Source: Ilyonectria destructans
Taxonomy: Eukaryota > Ascomycota > Sordariomycetes > Hypocreales > Nectriaceae
NCBI GenBank assembly: GCA_020740775.1
Contig: JAHEWK010000007.1
Location: 1,116,001-1,180,000, forward strand
Direction of reading: 5' to 3'
DNA length: 64,000 bases
The notes under the pieces are model-generated. The model searched no databases and was not told the DNA's origin. It saw only the letters and a list, made by a program, of their open reading frames with translations. The translations under genes and the position numbers were made by a program. This document shows, piece after piece, positions 11,729-23,259 of the stretch (position 1 is the stretch's first letter; every line of letters begins with the position of its first letter).

Positions 11729-12770
11729 CTACCTCCGAACGGTTTCCTCATCAACAACGCCAAATATCTGTTCCATTGGATCCTTGTACTTGTATAGACC
11801 AAGTGCGGGTGGACAGATTCCATAGCCAAGCAATCGCAACAGCTGTGGCGAAAAGTTTCTAGCTTGGGCGACATCAGGAGGTAGTTCAAGATACTGGTTT
11901 TCCTCTTGGCGGAGAGTTCCCTTGCACAAGAAAACGCCGATAGTCTCGCGCGCCTCGTTCCTAAGTAGTGTCTAAATCAGCAATAATATTCATTGACCGT
12001 GTTGATGGCTCGCTTCATACTTGGTTGTATTAGAGCCTGCGGCATGATACACATTGCCGAAGAAGATCATCGAATCGCCGACTTCGAGCTCCCCTGAGAT
12101 AGCTTCATGATCCAAGGGGCACCGGTCAGGTCCCCAGAGGTGACTCTTGGGAATCACGATGGTGGCGCCGTTTTCCTTGGTCGTTTTCGTCAATGCCTAT
12201 TCCCCGATCATTAGCATTGCACTATCAAATGTTACCAAGAAGGATGCTTCCTACCGTCACGCAACCAAGCATCACCGGCATATCGCAGTTTCTAGTGTGG
12301 TAGTCGGCGTCATCTCGATGAAGAGCTTGCTGGGTTCCTCCAGGTTGAACACGAAACCCAACAATGCTAGCGATCTGCGGCTTTCCCACGACACTCAGCT
12401 GCTTTTGGCCTTCCCAGTACGTATACTTGCTATCCAGAACTCGACTTGCGACCGACTGGAATAGAGGACTGACGACAAGTTCAGCGCAAGCATCAGAGTA
12501 GGCGAGAATACCGGTAGCTCGCTTCGTTGTTGTAGGGAAGAAACCTGCAGCATCACTTCGATCAGTGTCGAAGTGCGACTTCAAATCTTCCTTCAGCTGC
12601 TTGCAGAGCTCCTGCGACACCAGGGACTTGACAATGACGGCCCCGTCGCGGTTCAAAATGGACTCGAGCAACGTGGCGTTGACTTCCGGGTCGGTTGCAG
12701 AAACCGTCGTGAGAGTTGTCCCGGCTTCCGTAGGGAAGGTATGGGATGGCGAATGTTCCGAACACGACAT
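11729..12770 (-). CDS. Phytanoyl-CoA dioxygenase (PhyH) family Fe(II)/2-oxoglutarate enzyme
   Basis: Three exons (12770-12255, 12196-12021 and 11960-11729) encode 307 residues. The N-terminal part has LNRDGAVIVKSLVSQELCKQL, the usual PhyH opening. The iron-binding HxD is visible in QALHRDDADYH, and the distal histidine in FFGNVYHAAGSN, followed by the expected 2-oxoglutarate-binding region. Length fits the family (280-320). Fungal members hydroxylate or desaturate secondary metabolites, or act on small lipids; the substrate is not predictable. The neighbouring convergent regulator suggests a small regulated pair, but nothing else of a pathway is adjacent. Confidence 0.85.
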
Positions 12771-14416
12771 TTCGACAGCAATTGAGTTGAAGATAATGTG
12801 CTAGAAAGGTCCAACTGAAGATGCAAGTTGGTGGGAAGGATCAAAAAAGAGGGTGAATGGTAGGATAGAATTAGGGTTTGAGTTTTCATTATGTCCGGGG
12901 GAGTTCTGTCTCTTATAATAACGGACTTCATTGACATGATGATAACGTCACTAGATTTCTCAAGATAATAACCAAAGTGGGAATAGCCATCGACTTGAGG
13001 TTTTGAGGTCTCGATGTTTCTCTTCCTAGTTCCCCGAAACGGATTAGTTGACATCAAGCATCGTGCATGCCCCGCTGGCTAAGACTCAACAACAGCCAGT
13101 CACTGGTCAGTAGACTAATACTTGGTTAGCTTCTCCAAGTGTATACCAATTTGAGCTAGTCGGGTTAAAGATGGAGATCAGCGATGGAACGTGCTTCTCT
13201 ATTGTGGCTCACTCGGACTGATGCGTTTCCACGATAAGTGCCACCCAATCGCACAAATATTAGTATCTGTTGACGTTACAATATGATGAGGTACTTGTGC
13301 ATTTCCCCGCTGGATTTCCGACACACCAGTGGCATGCACCAGGTTCACTGTGGAGAATGTCACTAACCCTAACCATTCAAGACCAAATGTGATCTGGCGA
13401 TAAAACAACTTTTAACGTCAACCTCCAGTTCTTAACCCTACATTCTGTCTGCTTGAGGATATCTCGACGGTTCTCTCATGTGCGGAGGCGTACCCAGTGG
13501 CTGCATTCCTTCTTTATCGTATCGTCGGTGGGCAACTTTTTGGTTACTATTCTTGCTACGGGAACGATACCTATCAGCGATCATGGTTCAAATGCAAGGG
13601 CAGAATTAATCTGCTACACCAAAGAGAGTGTTCGAGAGCTTGTTGACACCACGTTACGAAGCGTTTCCGTCCATCTTGGCAACCGCACCGCGCGGTCATC
13701 ACTCTCCGATTGAAAAGCCCAAACATTGTCCATCCAAGTTACCATGATCTTAAGTCGTGGGACAAGACGTTCCTTAACTACAAGGTAAACGGTAGCCTCA
13801 TGCCTTTGGACGACCATAAGGGTCACGTTATCACTCAGGGGCCGTGGCATATCATGAGTCTCCTGAGTCTACTTCTCAGCATCCCATCTAAAGAAAATGG
13901 CTGCGTTCTGGCGCAAATTCCCAGAACAGGGAAGATGGATTGGATTCGTGCGCAATTTTCTCGTACCAGCATTATAATCAGCTTAGAATCAGACAAGGTC
14001 TGGAAGGGGGCCAAACGTAGCGGTGGGAGCTGCAACACGCAAGCGCCGGATGGAGTCTAGAAGGCCAGCGAATTTAATGAGTACTTTTCTTCATTTTCTT
14101 TCATTACTCGTTGTATCAGCGCTTTAAAGTATTACATTCCTCGTAGACAGCAGATAATCCCAAAAACTACCTAAAATTACTTAGCGTAGGATGTCCAGAT
14201 TATCAATCCTCGAGTCGAGCAGCTCATTGGGGGTCGGATTAGTCCGACACCGGTAGCTCTGACTCATAATTGTCAACGAACGATAAGAAACCCAGAATTA
14301 AAAACACGAGGCCTAAGTGCACTACCAAGGCGTTCCAAATTGTTTTCTCATGCATGACTAGAGAATCGCCCGCTTGATTGTCATATCGGGTGTCACCAAC
14401 TTTCGCAACCGAAAAA
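12771..14416. other. Intergenic region, 1.6 kb, no supported gene
   Basis: Several frames of 60-115 codons exist (for example plus strand 13710-14060), but none has a recognisable motif, splice pattern or start context. Nothing is supported beyond the dioxygenase promoter at the left end. Confidence 0.5.
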
Positions 14417-14905
14417 ATGTCCGAACAACTCCGCGCGCCGATCGAAGGTATTACCATCACGAAAGCCAAAACTGAAGACATAGCAGCTGTCAAGGCTATA
14501 GTCAACGATGCGTACTCGAAATATGTCGAGCGCATAGGCAAGGAGCCCGCTCCAATGACAACAGACTACTACGAACTCATGAAAACGCATGATATCTTTG
14601 TCCTCAAAACCGACATCAACAACACCGTCGTCGGTTCGGTCGTGCTTGCTACGGAAAGCGAGTCAGCTTCAATCAAAATCAACAATTTGGTTGTTGATAC
14701 TGCGGCCCAGGGTCGCGGGTACGGACGTGTTCTTATGAACTACGCCGAAGAGTTGGCACGATCTCAAGGCATTTCTGCTCTCACGTTATTTACAAACATC
14801 AAGATGTATGAGAATCTTAGTCTCTACGTAAAGATGGGGTTCATTGAGACTGAAAGGAAGACTGAGTCGGGCTACGAACGCGTGTACTTTCGCAAGGAAT
14901 TGTAA
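14417..14905 (+). CDS. GNAT-family N-acetyltransferase
   Basis: A single exon encodes 162 residues. I chose the ATG at 14417 (MSEQLRAPIEG) because it follows an A-rich context and the GNAT fold starts soon after, at ITITKAKTEDIAAVKAIV. Beta-strand 4 and the acetyl-CoA loop are clear: INNLVVDTAAQGRGYGRVLM carries the QGRGYG pyrophosphate-binding motif A. The C-terminal LYVKMGFIETER matches motif B. It transfers an acetyl group from acetyl-CoA to an unknown amine. The frame stays open for 13 codons upstream of the chosen start. Confidence 0.85.
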   Translation: MSEQLRAPIEGITITKAKTEDIAAVKAIVNDAYSKYVERIGKEPAPMTTDYYELMKTHDIFVLKTDINNTVVGSVVLATESESASIKINNLVVDTAAQGRGYGRVLMNYAEELARSQGISALTLFTNIKMYENLSLYVKMGFIETERKTESGYERVYFRKEL

Positions 14906-15510
14906 CAAGCACGCATAGCTGCGTCTCGAAGATCGGCCCCGATGTCACAGGAATCTCACTTCAACAAAGCCGCAACAGCTCATTCCTAACCATATTCTGG
15001 CGCAGCGACTCCTGCCTATTGTCAAGCCGACGGATACCCGCGGATCTTCACCTCGATAAGGAAATCATCTACTACAGTTCTGGTCGTAGCTAGGATATGA
15101 TAGGGCTAGTGCACCCTCAGTGTGCAAAACCCAACATTACACTACTAGTGGAATTACAGAGACGTTGCTAGGACCTGATGAACTGTATGATGATGACTAG
15201 GCTAGCTATGTGTGACAGACGGTGTGTCGCAAGGGCAATCACCTCTGTCCCGTATGCCTAGCATCTCAGGCGTAAAACGGGACAAGTCGGAACAAGGGTC
15301 CGACCTCGGGTCAACCAACAACTACCGGCAGCATCGTCTCGACCTACGAAGCGGATGTACATTGATCCGTCTCACCCCGTCTGCCTAGAACATACCTATG
15401 CGGGGTCATAACTTCCCAAGTCCGTTTGAAATCAACCGCGAAAACTAAGAGTCCCATTTCGCGCACCATCCGCATTTCTCTGCTTCGGATAATAAGCTCT
15501 CCTGGGAAAC
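14906..15510. other. Intergenic region
   Basis: No coding frame or repeat is recognised between the acetyltransferase gene and the damaged SET gene. Confidence 0.5.
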
Positions 15511-16759
15511 ATGCTACCTATTGGCTCGGTCAACGAGCTACAGTTCCAAGAAACTAAATCCACGAAAACTGGTTGGTTTGCTCTCAAACATACGAGAAGG
15601 TCCCTAATAGTCGCTCAGTGGATCAGAACCTCGTCACGGTGGAGGTCCGCTCCGCTGGACCCATGGGCAATGGCCTGTTTGCAATCAGGGACATACCTCG
15701 AGGCACGAGAATATTGGCAGAGCTCCCAATTCTGGCATTGTCTACTTGTTCTCAGGAGGATCTAGACATACCTGCGTTCTGCACTGAGCTTCAGCACCTG
15801 GCCCGAGCTGATGTCAAAAAACTGGACGAACTTTATTGCGACACCACTCATGTCACTCTCAAGGCACGAGAAAAGGTTCGTCAATGGTACAGAGATCAGC
15901 GCATCGCCGACACGAATAATATTCCCTTGAAAGGTAAAAGGCTCCAGGACATTTCGAAAGCAACCGTCAAGCGTTTTGCAATATTCCTCACAAACAGAGT
16001 AGAGATGGGAGTGGGAGGTGTTTACGGTGGTGGTATCTTTCCACTTTACAGCCGCATAAATCATTCCTGTACCCCAAATGCTCACAACGCGTACAATCCC
16101 AACATTGAACGCCTCACAGTTCACTCAATACGCAACATTCGAGCTGGTGAACAGATCGAAGTTAGCTACTTTGATAGCGCGTGCCAGACGAAGCAGCAAC
16201 GAAGCCTTATGACTCAAAATTGGGGGTTCGCATGTAGCTGTCCTGCATGTACTGAACCATCAATGGATGTTTCAAGGCAGCGTATGTCCGAACTGGACCA
16301 ACGGCTAGCAAGCTACGAATCGCCTATCGGACGCCTGATGAAACTCGATATGACACCAATGGGCCGCATGTTTGCCGCCACGATTCCGACTAGTGTCAGT
16401 GAAGCATTGCACGACGCAGAAGAGCTTTCAAAGCTCTTGAAGGAATAAGGGTTAGAAGGAATGGAACTGTGCAAGACGTATGCCCCAAGCACTTCTAAGT
16501 GCATTACAAGTCCTGAACCGTTGCAGTCGTGTCTGACGCATGTAGGTACCGGGATTGCTCGAAGTACAGCCTCGAAAATGAATCCTTTGAGGCGGCTATG
16601 GACTATGCCGTCAAGGAGCTAGAAATTGAGCGGAACATTATTGGGATGGAAACAGGCCACTTGCGTGATGGTATGAATGGCGCCGAATACTGGTTAATGC
16701 ATCTGGAGCAGATGCGCGGGAATAAGATCGCGTACGACTCAGACCCTCGTCCCACCTAA
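15511..16759 (+). pseudogene. SET-domain protein, probably a broken gene
   Basis: The central frame (about 15573-16448) encodes a SET domain: VRSAGPMGNGLFAIRDIPRG at the start, SRINHSCTPNAHNAY with the conserved NHSC, EQIEVSYFD, and a Cys-rich post-SET CSCPAC. Such proteins are lysine methyltransferase-like (SMYD-type). Three faults are visible. The frame has an upstream stop at 15555-15557 and no ATG before the SET fold; the nearby ATG at 15511 is in another frame. A TAA at 16446-16448 interrupts the frame, which then resumes as GLEGMELCKTYAP. The C-terminal helical part (CRYRDCSKYSLENESFEAA, 16529-16759) is in a third frame. I found no GT-AG introns that repair these breaks. Unusual splicing or a sequencing error remains possible. 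Confidence 0.6.
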
Positions 16760-18051
16760 GCCCGACATCTTTGGCGGTGGATCGTCTCGCCATCCAATGG
16801 TATAATTAGTGGTTTCAGGTGGAAGGACACGAAGAGCAGGATCATATTATTGTTTTGATACGGCCTATACAGGTTAAGAACCAAATTCGTATGAACCTCG
16901 AGGACAGCTCACATTGTCGCCATCAGTATTAGTGCAAATGAAGGACGCGGATGGCATGCCTCGATGGCCCACTGTACAAAGCCCCCCCCCCCCTCGCACA
17001 CAGTAACTCGAGCCTGCTGTAGCCAAGCCTGCTGTAGCCAAGCCGGCTATAGCAAGCCATTCAGTTATATCCTTCTGTACATATAGCAACTGAAGCCTGC
17101 AGTCGAAAGGCTGCTATTTACTATTTCTCTTTCTCCCCTTTCTTTCCCTCTCTCTCTCCTTCTCTCTCTATCCGTCTCTCTTCCTCTTCCCTATTGGCCT
17201 CCACCCTCCTGTCCCTCTTGCTGCTGCTGCTAAATTAGCCAGCTGAATAAAGCCATTACATCCGTCATCTCTACTCCGCCAACAAGCTGCAGATGCCGTT
17301 GCCCGAGTCAATTCTGATAGTCCATCTTATCTCATAAGGTTCGCTTAATAACTGCTTTCTCCATCCAGTCTCGGATTGACGGCTGAGTGAATGCAATAAA
17401 GGCTAGCGGCAGCACAACATGCTTATACCTACAGCTTCGGCCCTGGTCCTTGTAGCCCTTCGGGTATAGAGTCTGAGAGAGGTGGCAGTAAAAGCAACTT
17501 AGGCACTGCCCTTGCCTGCCTCCCTTATAGCGAATGCCGCTTTAGAATTGCATTGCGTCCGCAAAGGAAGGCAGGCACGACTTGCCCTCAGCTGTAGCTG
17601 CTACCCGTGTGGCCTCTGCCTCTATGCCTTCCAGCCTGGGGCAGCGATACCATGAATGTCTTGCCTCGGCGGCTCGGTATAGCAGCCAGCAGGGCCGGCA
17701 CCCCATCTTTCCGGCCTTGCCTAGCCCGAGGCCGAGTGTTGTAAACGGTGAGCGGCCCGATCACAACCAACACCGCCAGGAACTCCAATGGCAATCTAGA
17801 ATGCTCGCAATTGCCCCACAGGTCGCAACCAGCCTTGTCAGTCGAAACCCAACCAGCAAACAATCATGTATTTAAGCCTATTCATATCAAATGCATCATT
17901 TTCACGTGACTTCGTCATCGTGGAGAACAATGCTGAAAGGGCGCTAGTGCTGATGTGAGGTCATCGCGACGGAATGCAAAAGCTCCAGACAATTGCCCAA
18001 TGTCCAATCTCTCTCTTCAAAAAACTTCATTTTCAGGTTGGCACGCACAAA
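16760..18051. other. Intergenic region with simple-sequence tracts
   Basis: No gene is supported. The region holds a run of 12 C at 16982-16993, a short repeated GCCTGCTGTAGCCAA unit at about 17012-17042, and a pyrimidine-rich tract at about 17112-17220 (mostly TCTCTTTC). The GC-rich part at 17560-17850 has a minus-strand frame of 91 codons without recognisable motifs; it could be debris of a mobile element. Confidence 0.5.
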
Positions 18052-18548
18052 ATGACGAACCCTACTCCTATCATTCTATGCGGCAAGACTGAACAGATTG
18101 GCAAAGGGGTTATCGACGGCCTCAAGCCTGAGTATGAAGGCACGTACCAACCCTGACTCGTCAGTAACAATGGCCAGTTGCCTAATTCGATCACACAGTC
18201 GTGCACTTTGTCCTCACCCCGGAAGCAGGGGCGAAAGAAATCCCCCAGGTGTTGCAAGGAATAATGCCCGAGATCAAGAGCAGCGACATCGGGTCAGGAA
18301 ACCTAGACCGCGGCGTTAAGGCAGTCGTTCTCGGAGGAGCATACCAGGATGAGGGAATATATGCCATGAAGGAGGCAGCGTCTTCGGTCGCCAATATCCC
18401 CTGGGTCAAACAGGACATAACTCAACCCACGCCGCCGCTGGGACCAGAGTATGGTAAGGCAATGGTCGCGAGGGTGAAGGAATCTCTTGGCAAACTCGAG
18501 GCGTCGGGGAAGCTCGGAGCGGGTGAAGGAGGCATCTTTTGGTACTAA
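18052..18548 (+). CDS. Small conserved-looking protein of unknown function with a GC-AG intron
   Basis: Exons 18052-18139 and 18199-18548 give 145 residues. The N-terminus reads PIILCGKTEQIGKGVIDGL and, after the splice, YEVVHFVLTPEAGAKEIP, then VKAVVLGGAYQDEG, a Rossmann-like alternation of strands and helices. The intron (18140-18198) must start with GC (AAG|GCACGT): the only nearby GT donor gives the wrong frame downstream, while the GC donor gives a smooth EYEVVHF junction and the acceptor CACACAG is standard. I do not recognise a family with a known activity; a small NAD(P)- or nucleotide-binding fold is only a guess. Confidence 0.65.
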
Positions 18549-19325
18549 ATAGAGTTGGATAGATATTAGTCTTTGCTATTGAGCGCAGCGTAGATGTCAT
18601 ACGAGATAAGCTATATACAGGTGTTTTCATTGCATGCTTGATCACAATGAGGATGAAGGAGAAGCAACGAGTTGCCAAACATCGCCTACACAAGTGCGCC
18701 TACCCTACACGTACACTAAATATTTATGATTTTGCCCGTTAAAATGGATTGGCGCAGGAAAGGGTAGTTGAGTTTAATTATTTAATTAGAATGGTTTTAT
18801 CGAAATCGAGACTGTATGTCTCTACCAAGCACCGAGGTGTGAGTTGTTTCCTTGAGACTAATCCTTTTGAAAGAATGATCTTGATATTGAGAAATAGCCG
18901 CTACTTAGGACCATGAGATAATTCTTCTCGCCTTATCAGCAACAATCAGCACCAATATGCGCGATCTTGACAATATGGGCTAAACCGTTGGCGCAACACA
19001 CCAATCTTAATGCTATCTGGCTATCTGGTGACGCTTCAGCTGTTGAAAATCCTGTCCATGCCATAGGCCAACAACTTATCTCGTACCCACCAGACTGTCT
19101 CCAAAATCGGCTACGTCTAGCCAATCAAAACTGATGATAACTAGCGTCGCCGTACCAGACCACGTTAGCACGTCTTCCCCGCATTCCACGTCTTGTTTAA
19201 GAGGTCGGCCTTCGCAGTCCAAGTTCATGCCGGGCCATCTCCGAAACTGAACGACGTCGTGGGAAAATGGCCACACCCATGCCCTCTCTGCAAAAAAGGC
19301 TGCGACACCGACACAGAATCACCCG
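18549..19325. other. Intergenic region
   Basis: No coding frame or repeat is supported. The right part is the presumed promoter of the Zn2Cys6 gene at 19326. Confidence 0.5.
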
Positions 19326-21740
19326 ATGGATGATTCAAGAGCGATGAGACGAGCGCATCAGGCTTGCGAGCCTTGTCGGTGCGTATTATATACTGGATGC
19401 GGGATACATTGGCAGATCTGACCGTGGTGAGTAGGAGAAAAAAGTCAAAATGTCCAGGAGAGCGACCAGTATGCTCTTATTGTCAGCGACTGGGACAGCA
19501 ATGCATCTACAGTGCAGCCGAGGTTGATTCCAGTCAATTCAGACACAACCGGAAAATTGTAAGTTCAAATCTTTAAAGACCAAAACTTGTAAGATTTATT
19601 GAGTAACACCAGCTGCTATTAAGGAATACCGGATGGAAGCCCTGGAAGGAAAGCTGGACCGTTTGATCGAGAATTTAAGGTAAGTGAACAGTTTTAAATG
19701 AGGGAATATTTGTTCTTTTAACGACTGTTGACATGTTTCATCGTAGCCCTCCGACTGCAACATCGCGTCCCGCAGCGCCGTCATGCCGACAGGCTCCGAC
19801 GCCTCAATCTCAGATCGTCTCCGACGAGCCCTGGAACTACCAAAACCAAGGAAGAGTCCAACCTTCAACGTAAGTAATCCTAAACTCTGTTTTCTGCCAT
19901 CTTGATTCTGATAGAGCTTCGTGATAGCGATACTGCCACGACTGATCAACCGCTGGTCGAGACGGGCCAGCTCTATCTAACTTGGTGCCATAATCAACCC
20001 ATCGCTCTCTTCAGAGAGGAAAACTTCCTAGATTCTTTGAAAAGCCGAGATCGTGAAGTACTACTAGCTGTCAAGGCTCTCAGCTTGCGATTTCCACCAG
20101 GCACTCTGACCCCCCAGAAGCGGGAACGACTGCAGGTTATGGCCAAGGCCTCCCGGAGGCTAGTAATGGATCGCATCGCAGATGGCCACGTTAGACTGTC
20201 GACATTGCAAACTTTGTGTCTGCTGAGCCAGCTAGATTTTGTGGGTAAGTTCAGATTTAACCCGCGTGAACTCCGATTACAGCGTGCTGAATCTATGGTA
20301 ATAGACGGAAACGTTGTACAAGCTGGCTTGAATCTCAGCATGGCAAGCCACCTTGTTCACAGTCTCCCGCCGAGAACATCTCTAGGGGATGTGACAGAAT
20401 GCAATTACTGCACCCAAGGTATCATGACGCTACAGAACATCCATGGGTCTCTCATCTCACTATCGGCCCCTCCGCACGTGGCGATTCCCTCGCAAAGCCA
20501 AAGAAACTCTCCCATGCTTGCCAGTCGCGTCAATGGCCAACAAGTCCAGGACTCAGCACTTCCGAACGAACTTGCCCAAAGGAACCAGCTAGGGTCTGTG
20601 ATTCTTGCCTACGCAGCTGAGCTTACAGACGCTTGGCGGATGGCTAGGGCATACGCGGCCTCCCATGTGGGCTCGGATGCACCGCCGCCTTGGAATCCGG
20701 ACTCGGATTACTCGTCCGTCATGCTGCGCCATCTTGAGGTCGATTGCAAAGTACCCCTCAAGTTCCGATTCGCGGCAAATGACTTCGCCGGAAACGACAT
20801 TGAGACGCTGCAGAGCCAGCGAAGCTACTGGGGACCATGGCTGTTCCTCCAGATCATGTACGCAGCCATTCCGTGCCTTCTGAACCATCCTTTCCTCCTA
20901 TCTATGCGCCTCCGAAACTTTCGCTACACCATGCCGCAGTCTTTCATTCAGCAGTCATTTGATCAGATTACCCGGCACGCGGGCTGGATCATCTATTTTC
21001 TTGATCAGCTGGAGAAGAAGGACTTTCAAGCATCGGACCCAGTGCTCGCGCATTGTGTAGCTATCGTGGCCACAATACACCTGCAACATAGCTTTGTAAA
21101 GGAGTACGCGCTTAGAGACAAAGCCCAAGCTGGCTTTGAGACGTGTATGCGATTTCTGCAGCGAATGGGCGCAGTCTGGCCGAGTGTATCGCTTATGGTG
21201 TGTATCACGAGAACGTTTCATCGAGATTGGAGCTGACTGGTCAATATGTAGGCCCAGAATTTGCGCAAATTGCAAGAAAGCATCGTCTTCGTCCCATCAC
21301 CGAGACCGGAATCGGCTGAAAACGACGATAACCAGGAGTCCTGGTCAATCGATGCGCAATTACTATGGGACATCTTGATCTACGAGAAAGCGGGATGTGA
21401 AGGCGCAGCTCGAGACTGTTCCATCTTCGAAGACTCACTCACAGCTGGACCGGGGAGCCAGAGGCAAGATGTAGCCGAGTTTGACTTGGTAGGTTCCGCT
21501 GGCATCTTCGGCCACAAGACAGCTCCAAAGGAGGTCCCTGTTTATGCGCCGGATGAGGACACCAGTTCGACCCAAAGGACCAACACTGGTGCAACACGAG
21601 AGTTGACAGAGACGGCTGGATTTAACGAGGATCGAGCTTACGAAAGGTTTGCGGGATTGAATGAACAAGATGCGTTGTTTCTGCAGCCAAATGACTTTGG
21701 GAGGGCAATTGACAATTGGTTCAATTTTGACTTGGTGTAA
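19326..21740 (+). CDS. Zn2Cys6 transcription factor (Fungal_trans), likely regulator of the adjacent amine cluster
   Basis: Seven exons fit one 684-residue frame: 19326-19378, 19435-19558, 19624-19679, 19747-19869, 19928-20244, 20305-21197 and 21252-21740. The zinc cluster is split by intron 1: ACEPCR then RRKKSKC, PVCSYCQRLGQQC. A coiled-coil linker follows (YRMEALEGKLDRLIENL). The rest resembles the Fungal_trans domain (LYLTWCHNQPIALF, GNVVQAGLNLSMASHLVHSL). The intron at 20245-20304 is 60 nt, stop-free and frame-neutral; I remove it because splicing gives LDFVDGNVVQAGLNL, the usual junction. Exon 4 could be read in another frame, so that stretch is the least certain. The gene ends 63 bases from the convergent Rieske gene, which makes it the natural candidate regulator of that set. 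Confidence 0.85.
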
Positions 21741-21803
21741 ATAATTCACATACAATTCATTGAATTCTTACTTGATCAAATTTTATCACTAATTCTATGG
21801 AAA

Positions 21804-23259
21804 CTACCACGCTAACTCGGCTGGCCCGTTGCCAGAAGCACAGTCAAGACTCTTGCAGAAATCAATTTCTTCCTTGTTCTTCTCTGATACAAGATGTTTT
21901 GGGGTAGCTGGCCAGATCTCTTGTCCAACAGCTTCCTCTTGTTCATGATGCTTCATGACCAACCTTCGTGTGAGATCCTGGAAGAACAACGGGCCCTGAG
22001 CGGCAGTAAGTTAGCATTGGGACTTGAATAGGAGTTGGTGGTAGCAACCTTTTCAACTCGAGGGTGGAGTTCGCCATTGGTGAAGATTCCAGCGTTGAGA
22101 TTCTTCTGAGCGGCGTTGCACAAATCTTTGTCCTCTTTCAACACCTGCTTGAACATCTCGTCGATGTAGGTAAACTTCTCATCTGAGGCGTCGTTGTGAC
22201 GATACACCTCGTATTCCATCTTCGTTTGCGAAGAGGAGATTGGGATACAGCGCATGATGTAGAAGAACACTGGTCTGTTTGATGTTAGTGACCGACGAGC
22301 TAAGTGCATAACTGCTGATAGACTCACGAGATCGTGATGGAGGCATTTGGGTAGTAGAACGTGCTGTAGATGCCTGGTGTCTCGTCTGTAGAAATTCCTT
22401 CTTTGTCGACATTGAAATGCTGTATGTGACCACCCATCGTTTCGACCCAGTACTTGGACATGTCGGAGATGGTATTGAGGGCGGGATGGCCCGTAGGGCA
22501 GTGATAACACTTCGTGGTCGGTAAGTTAGCTTCTCTAGCACACCTCCCAGCGGATGACTCAACAAACCTCGTTATAGTTGTCTGCGAGTGTCTTCCAATT
22601 GTAATCACCAACCATTCCCCACTGATGATCGAAGTGGTACTGGCTCATGTCGAATTTCTGCAACCGATCTTGGAGATCAACAGAGGAGAAGTACTCTGAC
22701 CAGGACACCGTCGGCTCAGGTTCTGAATCGAGGTTAATCCAGACGAAACCGAGGTGGTCAACATGAACATGGATCTGAAATAGTCCATTGGCAGACTTGT
22801 CGAAGGTCGGGAGCTCTTGGTACTTGGGAGCTTTGGCGAGCTTCCCATCGAAGCCGTACGACCATCCTAAACACCATGAGAACTGCATTTCTCCCAGCAG
22901 CATGTTAGGTGAGTCAACATACCATGGTACTTGCACGCCAGGATCGACACTTTGCCGGACTCCTTCTCTACCAAGGGGTAGGCGCGGTGCCGGCACACAT
23001 TATGGTGGGCTCTGATGCTCCCTTGGCGGTCTTTGATGAGGAAGAAGGCAAAGCCGGCCTCGGTAATTTGCACAAAGTCGCCGGCATTCACAAACCTCGC
23101 CTTGTGGGACACGACAATCCAGTGCTTGGAAAAAATGGAGCGTCTCTCCAGCTGGTACATGGCCTCGGAGCGATACCAGGATGCCGGCAGGGCACGCACG
23201 GCCCCGTCTCCGCTCTTGTCATTGTTGACAGTTTTGCCGAATCCGAACCAGGAGCTCAT
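21804..23259 (-). CDS. Rieske [2Fe-2S] oxygenase, choline monooxygenase-like
   Basis: Five exons (23259-22923, 22866-22568, 22509-22328, 22274-22049 and 21995-21804) encode 411 residues. The Rieske cluster ligands are Cys89-X-His91 and Cys109-X2-His112 in NVCRHRAYP and LACKYHGWSYGF. The C-terminal domain has the mononuclear-iron site in DNYNECYHCPTGHPAL. Length and motif order match ring-hydroxylating oxygenase alpha subunits of the choline/carnitine monooxygenase group, which oxidise an N-methyl or adjacent carbon of quaternary amines using electrons from a separate reductase. It shares a 485-bp divergent promoter with a sarcosine-oxidase-like gene, supporting successive N-demethylation. No reductase gene is nearby. 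Confidence 0.9.

Noticed and set aside
13453..14060. Plus-strand frames of 86 and 116 codons
   Set aside because: No motifs, no plausible start or splice context and no match to any family I know.
17588..17863. 91-codon minus-strand frame in GC-rich DNA
   Set aside because: Composition alone explains it; no transposase or other motif is visible.
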